From positions 39,020 to 103,019 of the forward strand of contig NZ_JYIT01000076.1 of NCBI RefSeq assembly GCF_000956545.1: DNA of 64,000 nt, written 5' to 3'. Source of the DNA: Microbacterium azadirachtae (GTDB lineage Bacteria; Actinomycetota; Actinomycetes; Actinomycetales; Microbacteriaceae). Both the position numbers and the translations under genes were made by a program. The notes under the pieces are model-generated. The model did no database searches and was not told the origin of the DNA. It was given only the letters and a program-made list of their open reading frames with translations. Shown in pieces: positions 45,413-53,714 of this stretch (positions are counted from its first letter, which is position 1; every line of letters begins with the position of its first letter).

Positions 45413-46036
45413 TCAGAGCATCGCGGCGATGCGTGCGCGCACCGCTTCGGCGATCCGCTCCGGATCCTGCGCGGCGTCGACGACGAGGAAGCGCCCGGGC
45501 TCCGCGGCTGCGAGGCCGAGGTAGGCCTCCCGCACCCGCTGGTGGAACTCCTCGCGCTCCGCTTCGAGCCGGTCGAACGGCTTGTCCGCGGAGTCCAGCC
45601 GGCGGCGCGCGTCCGCAGGATCCAGGTCGAGCAGCACCGTCAGATCCGGCAGTGCGCCCTCGGCCGCCCACAGCGACAGCTCGCGCACCTGGTCCGCGTC
45701 CAGGACGCGACCCGCCCCCTGATAGGCGACGGACGAGTCGAGATAGCGGTCCTGGACGACGACCGCGCCGCGCTCCAGCGCAGGGCGCACGACGGTGGCG
45801 ACATGGTGGGCGCGGTCGGCGGCGTACAGCAGCGCCTCCGCCCGCGGTGCGATGTCGCCGCGGTGGTGCAGCACGATGTCGCGGATGAGCACGCCGACCT
45901 CGGATCCGCCGGGTTCGCGCGTGCGCAGCACCTCGCGGCCCTGCGCGCGCAGCCATTTCTCCAGAAGCGCCGCCTGGGTGGTCTTGCCCGAGCCGTCGCC
46001 GCCTTCGAGGGTGATCCAGAGGCCGCGGGCGCTCAC
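45413..46036 (-). CDS. tmk: Thymidylate kinase
   Basis: 207 residues. P-loop TLEGGDGSGKTTQAALLE, the DRY-type motif in VVQDRYLDSSVAYQGAG, and the LID region DLDPADARRRL. It makes dTDP from dTMP. The start overlaps topA by 4 nt, the conserved topA-tmk-holB order of actinobacteria. Nothing unusual. Confidence 0.97.
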   Translation of the reverse strand: MSARGLWITLEGGDGSGKTTQAALLEKWLRAQGREVLRTREPGGSEVGVLIRDIVLHHRGDIAPRAEALLYAADRAHHVATVVRPALERGAVVVQDRYLDSSVAYQGAGRVLDADQVRELSLWAAEGALPDLTVLLDLDPADARRRLDSADKPFDRLEAEREEFHQRVREAYLGLAAAEPGRFLVVDAAQDPERIAEAVRARIAAML

Positions 46037-48891
46037 GCGCCTGCCTGCTTCTTCGCGGCGTTGGCGGCGCGCGTCGCAGCCGCCTTCTTCGCCGCGGCGG
46101 AGCGGGCCGCCGCCTTGTCCGCGTCGCTCTTCGCCGCCGTCTTGGCGGGGGCCTTCTTGGCCGCCGCCTTGGCCGGTGCCTTCTTCGCCGGAGCCGACTT
46201 CTTCGCAGCGGTGCGCGCGCCGCGCTTCGGTGCGGGGCCCTTGGCGCGCTTGTCCGCGAGCATCTGCACCGCGATCTCGAACGTGATGTCCTGCACCTGC
46301 TGGCCGCGCGGGATGGTCACGTTCGTCTCGCCGTCGGTGACGTACGCGCCGAAGCGGCCGTCACGGATCCGGATCGGCTTGCCGCTGGTGGGGTCGGCGT
46401 CGAACTCGGCGAGCGCGCTGGACGCACGGCGGGCGCCGTATTTCGGCTGCGCGTAGATCTCGAGGGCCTGCTCGAGGGTGATGTCGAAGATCTGCTGCTC
46501 GCTCTCCAGCGAGCGCGAGTCCGCGCCCTTCTTCAGGTAGGGCCCGAAGCGTCCGTTCTGAGCTGTGATCTCCTCGTCGGTCGCCGGATCCACACCGACC
46601 ACGCGCGGGAGCTCGAGCAGCTTGAGCGCCGTGTCGAGATCGATCGTGTCGACGGACATGGAGCGGAACAGCGAGGCGGTGCGCGGCTTGGGCGCCGCCT
46701 CCTTCTTCGCGCCGCGCTTGGGCTTGGGCGCCTCGACGACCTCGCCGGTGCTCTCGTCGACCTGATCGTCTTCGGAGACCGGGTCGTTCTCCTGGATGTA
46801 CGGGCCGAAGCGGCCGTCCTTGACGACGAGGATCTTGCCGTTGGCCGGGTTCTCGCCGAGCACGCGGTCGCCGGCGACGGGGGCGTCGATGAGCTCCTGC
46901 GCCTTCTCCGCGGTCAGCTCGTCGGGAGCCAGATCCTCCGGCACGTTGACGATGCGGGGCTTCGCGTCGGGGTTCGCCGGATCCGCCACCTCGAGGTAGG
47001 GGCCGTACTTGCCGAACCGCAGCGTGGCGTTATCGGTGATCCGGGTCGCGTTCAGCGCCCGCGCGTCGATCTCGCCGAGGTTGTCGACGACCTGGCGCAG
47101 ACCCACCTGCGAGTCGGATCCGAAGTAGAAGGAGTGCAGCCACTCGATGCGCTTCTGCTCTCCCCGGGCGATCGCGTCGAGGTCGTCCTCGAGCGCGGCC
47201 GTGAAGTCGTAGTCGATGAGGTCGGCGAAGTGCTGCTCGAGCAGCCGCACCACGCTGAACGCCATCCACGTCGGAACGAGGGCCTGCCCGCGCTTGGTCG
47301 CGTATCCGCGGTCGATCACGGTGCCGATGATGCTCGCGAACGTCGAGGGGCGGCCGATGCCGTGCTCCTCGAGCGCCTTGACCAGGGAGGCCTCGGTGTA
47401 TCGCGGCTTGGGCGTCGTGCGGTGCGGCTTCGCGTCGGCCTCGGACACGCCGAGCACATCGCCCACGGCGACGGCGGGGAGCGACTGGTTCTCGGCGGCG
47501 TCGGCGGCGTTGCGCCGCTCGTCCCTGCCCTCTTCGTACGCCTCGAGGAAGCCCTTGAAGGTGTAGACGGTGCCCGAGGCGGTGAACTCCGCGACCTTGC
47601 CCGCGCTTGCACCGGGCGCCGTCGACGTGTCCACGGCGATCGTGACGGTGGTGGTCTCGTACTTCGCGTCGGACATCTGGCTTGCGACGGTGCGCTTCCA
47701 GATGAGGTCGTAGAGCCGCTGCTCCTCGCGGTCGAGCTGCGAGGACACCGAGGCCGGCGTGCGGAACTGCTCGCCCGAGGGGCGGATCGCCTCGTGCGCC
47801 TCCTGCGCGTTCTTGCTCTTGGACTTGTAGACGCGGGGCTTGAGCGGCACGGCCGCGTCGCCGTAGAGAGCGACCGCCTGCGACCGGGCCGCCTGCACCG
47901 CCTGGGTGCTGAGCGCGGTCGAGTCCGTGCGCATATAGGTGATGTAGCCCTTCTCGTAGAGCCGCTGGGCGACGCTCATCGCCTGCTTGGCGCTCATCGA
48001 GAGCTTGCGTCCTGCCTCCTGCTGCAGCGTCGAGGTGGTGAACGGCGCATACGGGCTGCGGGTTCCGGGTTTCGCCTCGACCTTGGTCACGGTGCCGGAT
48101 CCGACCGCGTCGACCGCGGCGGCGAGCGCGGCGGCCGCCGTCTCGTCGAGAACGACGACGGCCTTCTTCAGCGCGCCGTTGTCGTCGAAGTCGGTGCCGC
48201 GGGCGATCGCGCCGCCGTCGAGCCGCACCAGACGCACGGTGAAGGGAGTGCCCGAGGCCGACGCCTGCGCGTCGACGTCCCAGTACTCGGCGGACACGAA
48301 CGCCATGCGCTCGCGCTCACGGTCCACGATCATCCGGGTGGCCGCCGACTGCACCCGGCCCGCGGAGAGTCCGGACTTCACCTTGTACCAGAGCACGGGC
48401 GACACGTCCCAGCCGTACAGGCGGTCCAGGATCCGGCGGGTCTCCTGTGCGTCGACGAGGGCGAGGTCGAGCTCACGGGTGTTCTCGACGGCGGCCTGGA
48501 TCGCGTCCTTGGTGATCTCGTGGAACACCATGCGGCGGTAGGGAACCTTGGGCTTCAGCGTCTCCAGGAGGTGCCACGCGATGGCCTCGCCTTCGCGGTC
48601 CTCATCGGTGGCGAGCAGGAGCTCGTCGGCGTTCTTCAGAGCCCGCTTGAGCTCGGCCACCGTCTTGGTCTTGCGGTCCGAGACGACGTAGTAGGGGTCG
48701 AAGTCGTGGTCGACGTCGATGGAATACTTCCCGTACGCCTGCTTGTCGGCGGCGGGGATGTCCTTCTTGTCGGCGAGGTCGCGGATGTGCCCCACCGAGC
48801 TGAGCACTTCGAAGCCGTCGCCGAGATAGCCCTGGATGGACCTCATCTTCGTCGGGGACTCGACGATGACAAGCTTCTTGCCTTGCGCCAC
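46033..48891 (-). CDS. topA: DNA topoisomerase I
   Basis: 952 residues, a type IA topoisomerase. TOPRIM domain starts KKLVIVESPTKMRSIQGYLG with DEDREGEAIAWHL; the active Tyr is in EKGYITYMRTDSTALS; the C-terminal repeats (GRFGPYIQEND, GRFGPYLKKGA, GRFGAYVTDGE) replace zinc fingers, and a 50-residue Ala/Lys tail (KKAPAKAAAKK) resembles histone H1, as in mycobacterial enzymes. The GTG at 48891 follows GAAAGGA by 9 nt; a 27-codon longer reading is Arg-rich and not family-like. It relaxes negative supercoils. Confidence 0.96.
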   Translation of the reverse strand: MAQGKKLVIVESPTKMRSIQGYLGDGFEVLSSVGHIRDLADKKDIPAADKQAYGKYSIDVDHDFDPYYVVSDRKTKTVAELKRALKNADELLLATDEDREGEAIAWHLLETLKPKVPYRRMVFHEITKDAIQAAVENTRELDLALVDAQETRRILDRLYGWDVSPVLWYKVKSGLSAGRVQSAATRMIVDRERERMAFVSAEYWDVDAQASASGTPFTVRLVRLDGGAIARGTDFDDNGALKKAVVVLDETAAAALAAAVDAVGSGTVTKVEAKPGTRSPYAPFTTSTLQQEAGRKLSMSAKQAMSVAQRLYEKGYITYMRTDSTALSTQAVQAARSQAVALYGDAAVPLKPRVYKSKSKNAQEAHEAIRPSGEQFRTPASVSSQLDREEQRLYDLIWKRTVASQMSDAKYETTTVTIAVDTSTAPGASAGKVAEFTASGTVYTFKGFLEAYEEGRDERRNAADAAENQSLPAVAVGDVLGVSEADAKPHRTTPKPRYTEASLVKALEEHGIGRPSTFASIIGTVIDRGYATKRGQALVPTWMAFSVVRLLEQHFADLIDYDFTAALEDDLDAIARGEQKRIEWLHSFYFGSDSQVGLRQVVDNLGEIDARALNATRITDNATLRFGKYGPYLEVADPANPDAKPRIVNVPEDLAPDELTAEKAQELIDAPVAGDRVLGENPANGKILVVKDGRFGPYIQENDPVSEDDQVDESTGEVVEAPKPKRGAKKEAAPKPRTASLFRSMSVDTIDLDTALKLLELPRVVGVDPATDEEITAQNGRFGPYLKKGADSRSLESEQQIFDITLEQALEIYAQPKYGARRASSALAEFDADPTSGKPIRIRDGRFGAYVTDGETNVTIPRGQQVQDITFEIAVQMLADKRAKGPAPKRGARTAAKKSAPAKKAPAKAAAKKAPAKTAAKSDADKAAARSAAAKKAAATRAANAAKKQAGA

Positions 48892-49118
48892 GGGGTGCGT
48901 CCTTTCGGTCCTGAGCTTCGACGGGGGTCGAAGCACACCATACACACCGCGCCGGAGGAGGGTACTCAGCACGATGAGCCGTCGTCCGCAGGAGTTTCGG
49001 GTTCTCCCGCAAAGGATCCGGCGACGGCCGGGAACCCAGCGTACGCCGCCTCCGGGGCCTCACCGACCACAAGACGCCCGCCGGGAGCCCGCCCGATCCG
49101 GCACGGGTCCGCCGTCCG

Positions 49119-49457
49119 TCACCTCCCGGCGACGGCGGCGGGCGGTCCGGCACGGGATCCTGCCGAGCCGGGGAATCCCGCGTATCCGGCGGTGACGTGG
49201 ACCACGGCGACGAGGCCCTCGATGCGGCAGTCCTGCAGGTGCGCGCCGTGTGCGGCGGCCACCCGGGCGGCCAGAGCGCAGGGGTCCGCATCGACGGCCA
49301 CGGCACCCGAGACGGCGTCGGCCGCGGCGAGCGCCGCCGCATCGGCGGCGGCCGCCGCCCGCTGCGACGTCGCGCCGGCTCCGCCCACCATCGCAGCGCC
49401 GAGCCCGAGCACGGCGGTCACGGCGATCCCCCCGATCGCGAGCACGGAGCCGGCCAT
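49119..49457 (-). CDS. Rv3654c-like TadE-type pseudopilin
   Basis: 112 residues. MAGSVLAIGGIAVTAVLGLG is a pilin-like hydrophobic helix, followed by Ala-rich AADAAALAAADAVSG and two cysteines (DPCALAARV, QDCRIEGLV). This matches the actinobacterial helicase/secretion-neighbourhood TadE-like family next to Tad operons. It is the last gene of the operon; its ATG overlaps the preceding stop (TGATG). Confidence 0.82.
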   Translation of the reverse strand: MAGSVLAIGGIAVTAVLGLGAAMVGGAGATSQRAAAAADAAALAAADAVSGAVAVDADPCALAARVAAAHGAHLQDCRIEGLVAVVHVTAGYAGFPGSAGSRAGPPAAVAGR

Positions 49458-49855
49458 CAGCGTCCTCCGTCCAGGGCGCACCCCGTGACGCGGACGGGGA
49501 TCCCGATCGACCCCAGCACGCGAGCGTCGGTCGACGCCGTCACGCACACCAGGCCGCTGGATCGCCCCGCAGCGAACTCCGCGGTCGGGTCCGCCCGCGC
49601 CACGGCCGCCTCCGCGCCCCCGGCGTCGTCGCCGCGTCCGAGGATGCGCGAGGCGTCGGCCACCGCGTCCTGCAGCGCGACCGAGCGCATGCCTGCGCCG
49701 ACCGCGCCCACTCCGAGCATCAGGGTCAGCACGACGACCGGAAGCGCGATGGCCAGCTCGGCGGTCGCCGAGCCGCGCTCCCGCCCCTGTCCCTCGGGCG
49801 GCGGCACGTCGCCGGCGCGTGCGGGTGGACGGTGGAGCGGATCTCGGGGCGTCAT
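49457..49855 (-). CDS. TadE-family minor pilin (Rv3655c-like)
   Basis: 132 residues. A basic cytoplasmic start ends with RGSATAELAIALPVVVLTLM, the TadE processing site (G|S, Glu at +5-type) and hydrophobic helix; the exported part carries a Cys pair (LVCVTAST, RVTGCALDGG). It should be cleaved and assembled at the tip or base of a Tad/Flp pilus. Overlaps the DUF4244 gene by 4 nt. Confidence 0.85.
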   Translation of the reverse strand: MTPRDPLHRPPARAGDVPPPEGQGRERGSATAELAIALPVVVLTLMLGVGAVGAGMRSVALQDAVADASRILGRGDDAGGAEAAVARADPTAEFAAGRSSGLVCVTASTDARVLGSIGIPVRVTGCALDGGR

Positions 49856-50091
49856 GCGACCGTCAGCGCGCGGCGCACGAGGTCGGTGAGGATCCCGCGC
49901 ACCTCGTCGCTGCGCATGATGACCACGAGGAGCCCGGCGAACGCGACGGCGGCCATCGTCGCGATCGCGTACTCCGCGGTCGCGGCCCCGGTGTCGTCGC
50001 CGAACAGCCGGGCGGCCCGTCGCCGGGTCAGGGCGGGGAGCGGGAGCTCGGGGATCTGCGACACCCTGTCCGTCTGCGGCACCTTGTTCAT
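49852..50091 (-). CDS. DUF4244 protein, Flp-type major pilin candidate
   Basis: 79 residues. The segment GDDTGAATAEYAIATMAAVA then FAGLLVVIM is a short pilin: cleavable Gly, Glu at +5-like position (TAEYA), then a hydrophobic helix. DUF4244 members take the place of the Flp pilin in actinobacterial Tad operons. It follows the secretion gene by about 50 nt. Confidence 0.85.
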   Translation of the reverse strand: MNKVPQTDRVSQIPELPLPALTRRRAARLFGDDTGAATAEYAIATMAAVAFAGLLVVIMRSDEVRGILTDLVRRALTVA

Positions 50092-50143
50092 GGGTGTTCC
50101 TTCTTTCTTCTGTGGACGACGGCGCCGGTCGGCATCGTCGGGG

Positions 50144-51109
50144 TCAAGCGAGCGGAAGCGGCGTCGTGGACAGCACGCTGAGGATCAGGGGCGCCACGCC
50201 GAGCAGCATGAACGCGGGTAGCGTGCATGCGCCGAGCGGGAGCAGCAGGCGGGAGCTCAGCAGAGCGGCTCCCTGCCTGCCCGCGGTGCGGGCGTCCCGG
50301 CGCGCACGGTCCGCCTCCGCACGAAGCAGCTCCACGGCGGGCACGCCTGCCGCAGCGGAGAGCCGCAGGATCCGCTCGATCGTCTCCTCGTCGGCCGACG
50401 GGTCGTCCTCGTCCGCCGTCTCCTGCGCCACGAGCGCACGCGCCCGCGGGATCGCGGTCCCGCCGGCGAGCGCCACCGCGAGCAGTTCGGCACGGATCCC
50501 CGGCACCCCGGGCGGAGGGGCGGCGCGGCGGACCATCGCACGGGTCCATCCGCGCGCGATGAGCAGCAGGCCGAGACCCGCGGCCAGGCATCCTCCTCCC
50601 GCCGGCTGGGTGAACAGCACCGTCAGCGTGTCGAAGCCGAGGGCGCTGCCGAGAAGCAGTCCGACCAGGGGGAGCCACAGCATGAGCCGCGCGGTGCCGG
50701 CGGGCTCGGCGAGAGCGACCGAAACCTCGGCGCGGATGTCGTCGGCGCCCTGCAGCGCGTCGGCGATGGCGCGCAGCACCTCCCCGAGCGGCGCGCCGAC
50801 CGTGCCGGCGACCCCCCACGCGGCCGCCACCATGCGCCAGGCCCCGCCCCCGTCGCGGATCGCCTCGACCAGGGGCCTTCCCTGCTCCGTCACCTCCGCC
50901 ACCACCCCGACCGCGACGACCGAGCCGCTCTCCGCGAGATGCCGCCAGGCGGCGAGCGGCGCCGCCCCCGCCTGCAGCAGCACCGCCAGAGTGCGGACGA
51001 CCTCGACAGCCCTGGTCTCGCCCGTATCGGCCGCGCCCCGTCTCCGCCGGTGCCGCGCGGCGAGTGACGGCTGCCGCGTCCGACGCCGCTTCGCCGTCGC
51101 CGTGCTCAC
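50144..51109 (-). CDS. Fused TadB-TadC type II secretion F protein
   Basis: 321 residues from a GTG at 51109, which overlaps the tadA stop. It has two type II secretion F-like halves, about residues 30-160 (RTLAVLLQAGAAPLAAWRHL, MLWLPLVGLLLGSALGF) and 200-315 (RILRLSAAAGVPAVELLRAE, LLLPLGACTLPAFMLLGVAP), with membrane spans after each. In most genomes TadB and TadC are separate; here they seem joined. It is the inner-membrane platform of the pilus. Confidence 0.8.
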   Translation of the reverse strand: MSTATAKRRRTRQPSLAARHRRRRGAADTGETRAVEVVRTLAVLLQAGAAPLAAWRHLAESGSVVAVGVVAEVTEQGRPLVEAIRDGGGAWRMVAAAWGVAGTVGAPLGEVLRAIADALQGADDIRAEVSVALAEPAGTARLMLWLPLVGLLLGSALGFDTLTVLFTQPAGGGCLAAGLGLLLIARGWTRAMVRRAAPPPGVPGIRAELLAVALAGGTAIPRARALVAQETADEDDPSADEETIERILRLSAAAGVPAVELLRAEADRARRDARTAGRQGAALLSSRLLLPLGACTLPAFMLLGVAPLILSVLSTTPLPLA

Positions 51110-51612
51110 CACGGCTGCACCTCCTCGATGGCCAGGTGCTCCCCGTCGAGGCGCAGCACCCCCACCTGGGCGAGCCGGCGTGCGCCACCCGGGGCGCGCA
51201 CCAGGTGCAGCACGTAGGCGAACGCGCTCACCGCCTGCCGCGCGAGGGCCGGCGGATCCATGCCCGCCAGCGCGCCCAGCGCCTCCAGCCGAGCGGGCAC
51301 GTCGGCGAGCCCGCTCGCGTGCAGCGTGCCGGCGCCTCCGTCGTGTCCCGTGTTCAGCGCCGTGAGCAGTTCGCGGATCTCCTCGCCGCGGCATTCGCCG
51401 ACGATCAGGCGGTCGGGCCGCATGCGCAGGGACTCGCGCACGAGCCTCGCCACCGTGATGGCCCCGACGCCCTCCAGATTCGGCTGCCGCGCCTCGAGCG
51501 AGACGTGGTGGGGATGCCTCGGATGCAGCTCGGCGACGTCCTCGATCGTGACGATCCGCTCGCGCGGCGGGACGTGGGCGAGGAGCGCGGCGAGCAGCGT
51601 CGTCTTCTCCAC
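51106..51612 (-). pseudogene. tadA: tadA/cpaF secretion ATPase, 3' fragment cut at Walker A
   Basis: The 169 C-terminal residues remain. The reading opens at KTTLLAALLAHVPPRE, i.e. exactly the KTT of Walker A (GxxGxGKTT), and continues VTIEDVAELHP, the Walker B-like RPDRLIVGECRGEEI, and LNTGHDGGAGTLHASG. Upstream codons are element DNA (QMHQVE), so the N-terminal domain and the first half of the P-loop are gone from this side. No powered ATPase can be made. The missing half should lie past the right edge of the window if the element is intact. Confidence 0.88.
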
Positions 51613-51642
51613 TTGGTGCATCTGACGCACCTAGTCAGTGGA
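51608..51642. repeat. Candidate attachment site at the tadA/element junction
   Basis: An imperfect palindrome: tccact-t-ggtgc at 51608-51619 is complemented by gcacc and agtgga at 51627-51642. Recombinase sites of large serine integrases are imperfect inverted repeats around a short core, and this one sits exactly between the tadA codons and the recombinase genes. Confidence 0.5.
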
Positions 51643-51652
51643 GGTGATCGGC

Positions 51653-51913
51653 ATGGATGTCGAACGCAAGAGGAACGTCGCGGTGTACGTGCGGGTGGCC
51701 CGCGCGCGAGACATTCGCAGAGACACGGAGGCGCAGCGACGAGACATTGAGCGGTACTGCCGCGAGAACAACCTAGTCGTGGCGGCGACGCTGCGGACAA
51801 CCCGCCAGGCTGTCGATCGCTCCTCTAGGGAGATGCTCCGGGCGCTGGCGCAGCTCGCGTTCGATGCGTCGATGGGGCAGGGCTCCGATCGAGGCGGTCG
51901 TGATGCTCTCTAG
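51653..51913 (+). CDS. Short resolvase-like protein lacking the catalytic serine
   Basis: 86 residues from ATG 51653, which is preceded by the near-perfect ribosome site GGAGGTGATC at 8-nt spacing. NVAVYVRVARARDIRRDTEA and QRRDIERYCRENNLVV copy the first strand and helix of serine recombinases (YxRVS...QxxxIxxYC), but Ala16 replaces the catalytic Ser and the protein stops after about 80 residues. It overlaps the true recombinase by 11 nt. It could be a regulator or directionality partner, or a decayed recombinase; the excellent ribosome site argues that it is translated. Confidence 0.7.
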   Translation: MDVERKRNVAVYVRVARARDIRRDTEAQRRDIERYCRENNLVVAATLRTTRQAVDRSSREMLRALAQLAFDASMGQGSDRGGRDAL

Positions 51914-53393
51914 GGCAACGACGAGCAGCACCGGGACGATCACGGAGCAGGTGCTGGTGTATCTGCGGATCAGCGAGGACCGCACCGGGGAAGAAGCCGG
52001 CGTCGAACGGCAGCGAGACGACTGCCTCGCGTTGTGCGCCCGGCTGGGCTTGGACGTCGCCAAGGGCGACGTGTTCATGGACAACGACACCTCGGCCTAC
52101 CTGGACAAGAAGCGGCCGGACTTCGCAAGGATGCTCGCCCGGATCAAGCTCGGCCCCTCGCGGGTCGTGGTGTGGCACGTCGACCGCCTCTACCGGCGAC
52201 CCCGCGAGCTCGAGGACTTGATCGACCTCGTGGAGACGCACCCGATCCGCATCGAGGCCGTCATGGGCGGCGCATTCGACCTCAACACCCACGAGGGCCG
52301 GCTGATGGCCCGCCAGCTCGTTGCGATGGCCGCCTACGAGTCCGGGCACAAGGCCGACCGCATCCGCCGCGCGAACCGACAGAAGGCCGAACGCGGCGAC
52401 TGGCACGGCGCAGCGAAGTTCGGATACGGCACCGGCGGCGCGCTGATCCCAGAACAGGCCGCGGTGGTCCGAGAGATGGCCGACAGGTTCCTGGCTGGTC
52501 AGTCGCTGCGGTCGATCACCGCGTGGCTGAACGAGGAGTCCGGGTTCCCTGCACCGCAAGCGGGGACGGGGAAGACGCTCGGGGTGTGGCACGCGACCAC
52601 CGTGAAGTCGATCCTCGTCTCCGCGCGGATCAGCGGGCAGCGGGCATATGAGCCCGGCCGTAAGCGCGGCGACGCCCCCAACGGACGAGAGATCCTCGGG
52701 CCAGGAAACTGGCGCGCGATCATCACCCCGGAGGAAACAACTCGCATCCGGGCCATGCTCTCCAATCCCGACCGGCGCGTTGGTGCATCATCGATCAACC
52801 TGCTCTCGGCTATCGCGACCTGCGGGAAGTGCGGGTCAGGACTGGTGTCGGGCAAGAACACGCATGGCCCTTCGGACGCCAAGCGCCACTATTACCGCTG
52901 CATGCCTGTGCCGGGCCACCCCGAACGAGGCGGTCTGTCGGTCAGCGCTTCTGGCCTGGAGGCTGTTGTCAGGGAAGCGGTAATCTCCCGCCTCGCCGTC
53001 ACCACGCTCCCGGCCGACACTCCAGAGACAGGCGGTGCGGTCGCGGAGGCGATGGGACGGATCATGGCCGCGCGCGAGCGGATGGAGGATCTCGCCCGAG
53101 ACTACGGAGCAGGAATGCTCACTCGCGGCGAGTATCACGCGGGGCGTGTCGCGGCGCAGAGCGCCGTACACGACGCGGAACTTGCTGTTGGCAGGGTGAA
53201 CCGCGGCTCGACCCTCAAAGGGCTCCCAATCGGCGACGTGGCGGCTCTCCGGCGCGCCTGGGATCACGAGTGGAATGTCCCGCAGAAGCGAGCAATCCTG
53301 ACCGCGCTGATCGACAGCCTCGTCGTGCAGCCATACGCGAACGGTGGTTCCCGTTTCCGGCCCGAGCGGGTCCAACTCACCTTCAAGGCGTGA
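51903..53393 (+). CDS. Large serine recombinase (integrase)
   Basis: 496 residues. Catalytic Ser24 in QVLVYLRISEDRTGEEAGVE, with HVDRLYRRPRELEDL and RLMARQLVAMAAYES of the catalytic domain; a recombinase domain follows (SLRSITAWLNEESGFPAP, TVKSILVSARISGQRAYEP) and a zinc ribbon with TCGKCGSGLVSG and YYRC near residues 308-340, then a coiled-coil region. It should integrate and excise the element at the tadA site. The ATG at 51903 matches the domain start. A directionality factor is not obvious unless the preceding small protein serves. Confidence 0.93.
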   Translation: MLSRATTSSTGTITEQVLVYLRISEDRTGEEAGVERQRDDCLALCARLGLDVAKGDVFMDNDTSAYLDKKRPDFARMLARIKLGPSRVVVWHVDRLYRRPRELEDLIDLVETHPIRIEAVMGGAFDLNTHEGRLMARQLVAMAAYESGHKADRIRRANRQKAERGDWHGAAKFGYGTGGALIPEQAAVVREMADRFLAGQSLRSITAWLNEESGFPAPQAGTGKTLGVWHATTVKSILVSARISGQRAYEPGRKRGDAPNGREILGPGNWRAIITPEETTRIRAMLSNPDRRVGASSINLLSAIATCGKCGSGLVSGKNTHGPSDAKRHYYRCMPVPGHPERGGLSVSASGLEAVVREAVISRLAVTTLPADTPETGGAVAEAMGRIMAARERMEDLARDYGAGMLTRGEYHAGRVAAQSAVHDAELAVGRVNRGSTLKGLPIGDVAALRRAWDHEWNVPQKRAILTALIDSLVVQPYANGGSRFRPERVQLTFKA

Positions 53394-53408
53394 ACGGGCG
53401 GTGCTGGG

Positions 53409-53579
53409 CTATGCCGGATGCTCCATGAGCGCGCGGAGCCGGCCAAGCACCACCGGGTCCTCGACAGCGAACGGCACCCCCGACGCTTCACACGCCTCCT
53501 CCGTCCAGGCACGAGCGTCGAAATCACGGGGTAGGTCGCAACCCGCGACATGTGCGGGTTCGGGGTGCATGGTGGTCAT
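53409..53579 (-). CDS. Small hypothetical protein
   Basis: 56 residues beginning MTTMHPEPAHVAGCDLPRDF and containing DARAWTEEACEASGVPFAV. Third codon positions are GC-rich, as in real genes here. It is convergent with the recombinase, whose stop lies 15 nt away, and has a weak ribosome site. No family recognised; such small acidic proteins are frequent near ICE recombinases. The other bases of 53394-53714 hold only the terminator. Confidence 0.45.
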   Translation of the reverse strand: MTTMHPEPAHVAGCDLPRDFDARAWTEEACEASGVPFAVEDPVVLGRLRALMEHPA

Positions 53580-53660
53580 GCCGAAAGGTGCGCGATTGTC
53601 CCCGGACAACAGAACCAATGGCAGGTGACCTGTACAACTGCCATTGCAGCCTTGATGAGT

Positions 53661-53706
53661 TGGTGGGTTCCCTCGTCCTGTCTGTGCGGCGCGAGGGAAC
53701 CCACCA
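53661..53706 (-). terminator. Terminator of the surface protein gene
   Basis: Perfect 15-bp stem, 53661-53675 with 53692-53706 (tggtgggttccctcg and complement), 16-nt loop. It begins 9 nt after the stop of the minus-strand surface gene. Confidence 0.8.
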
Positions 53707-53714
53707 GCTGGGGA

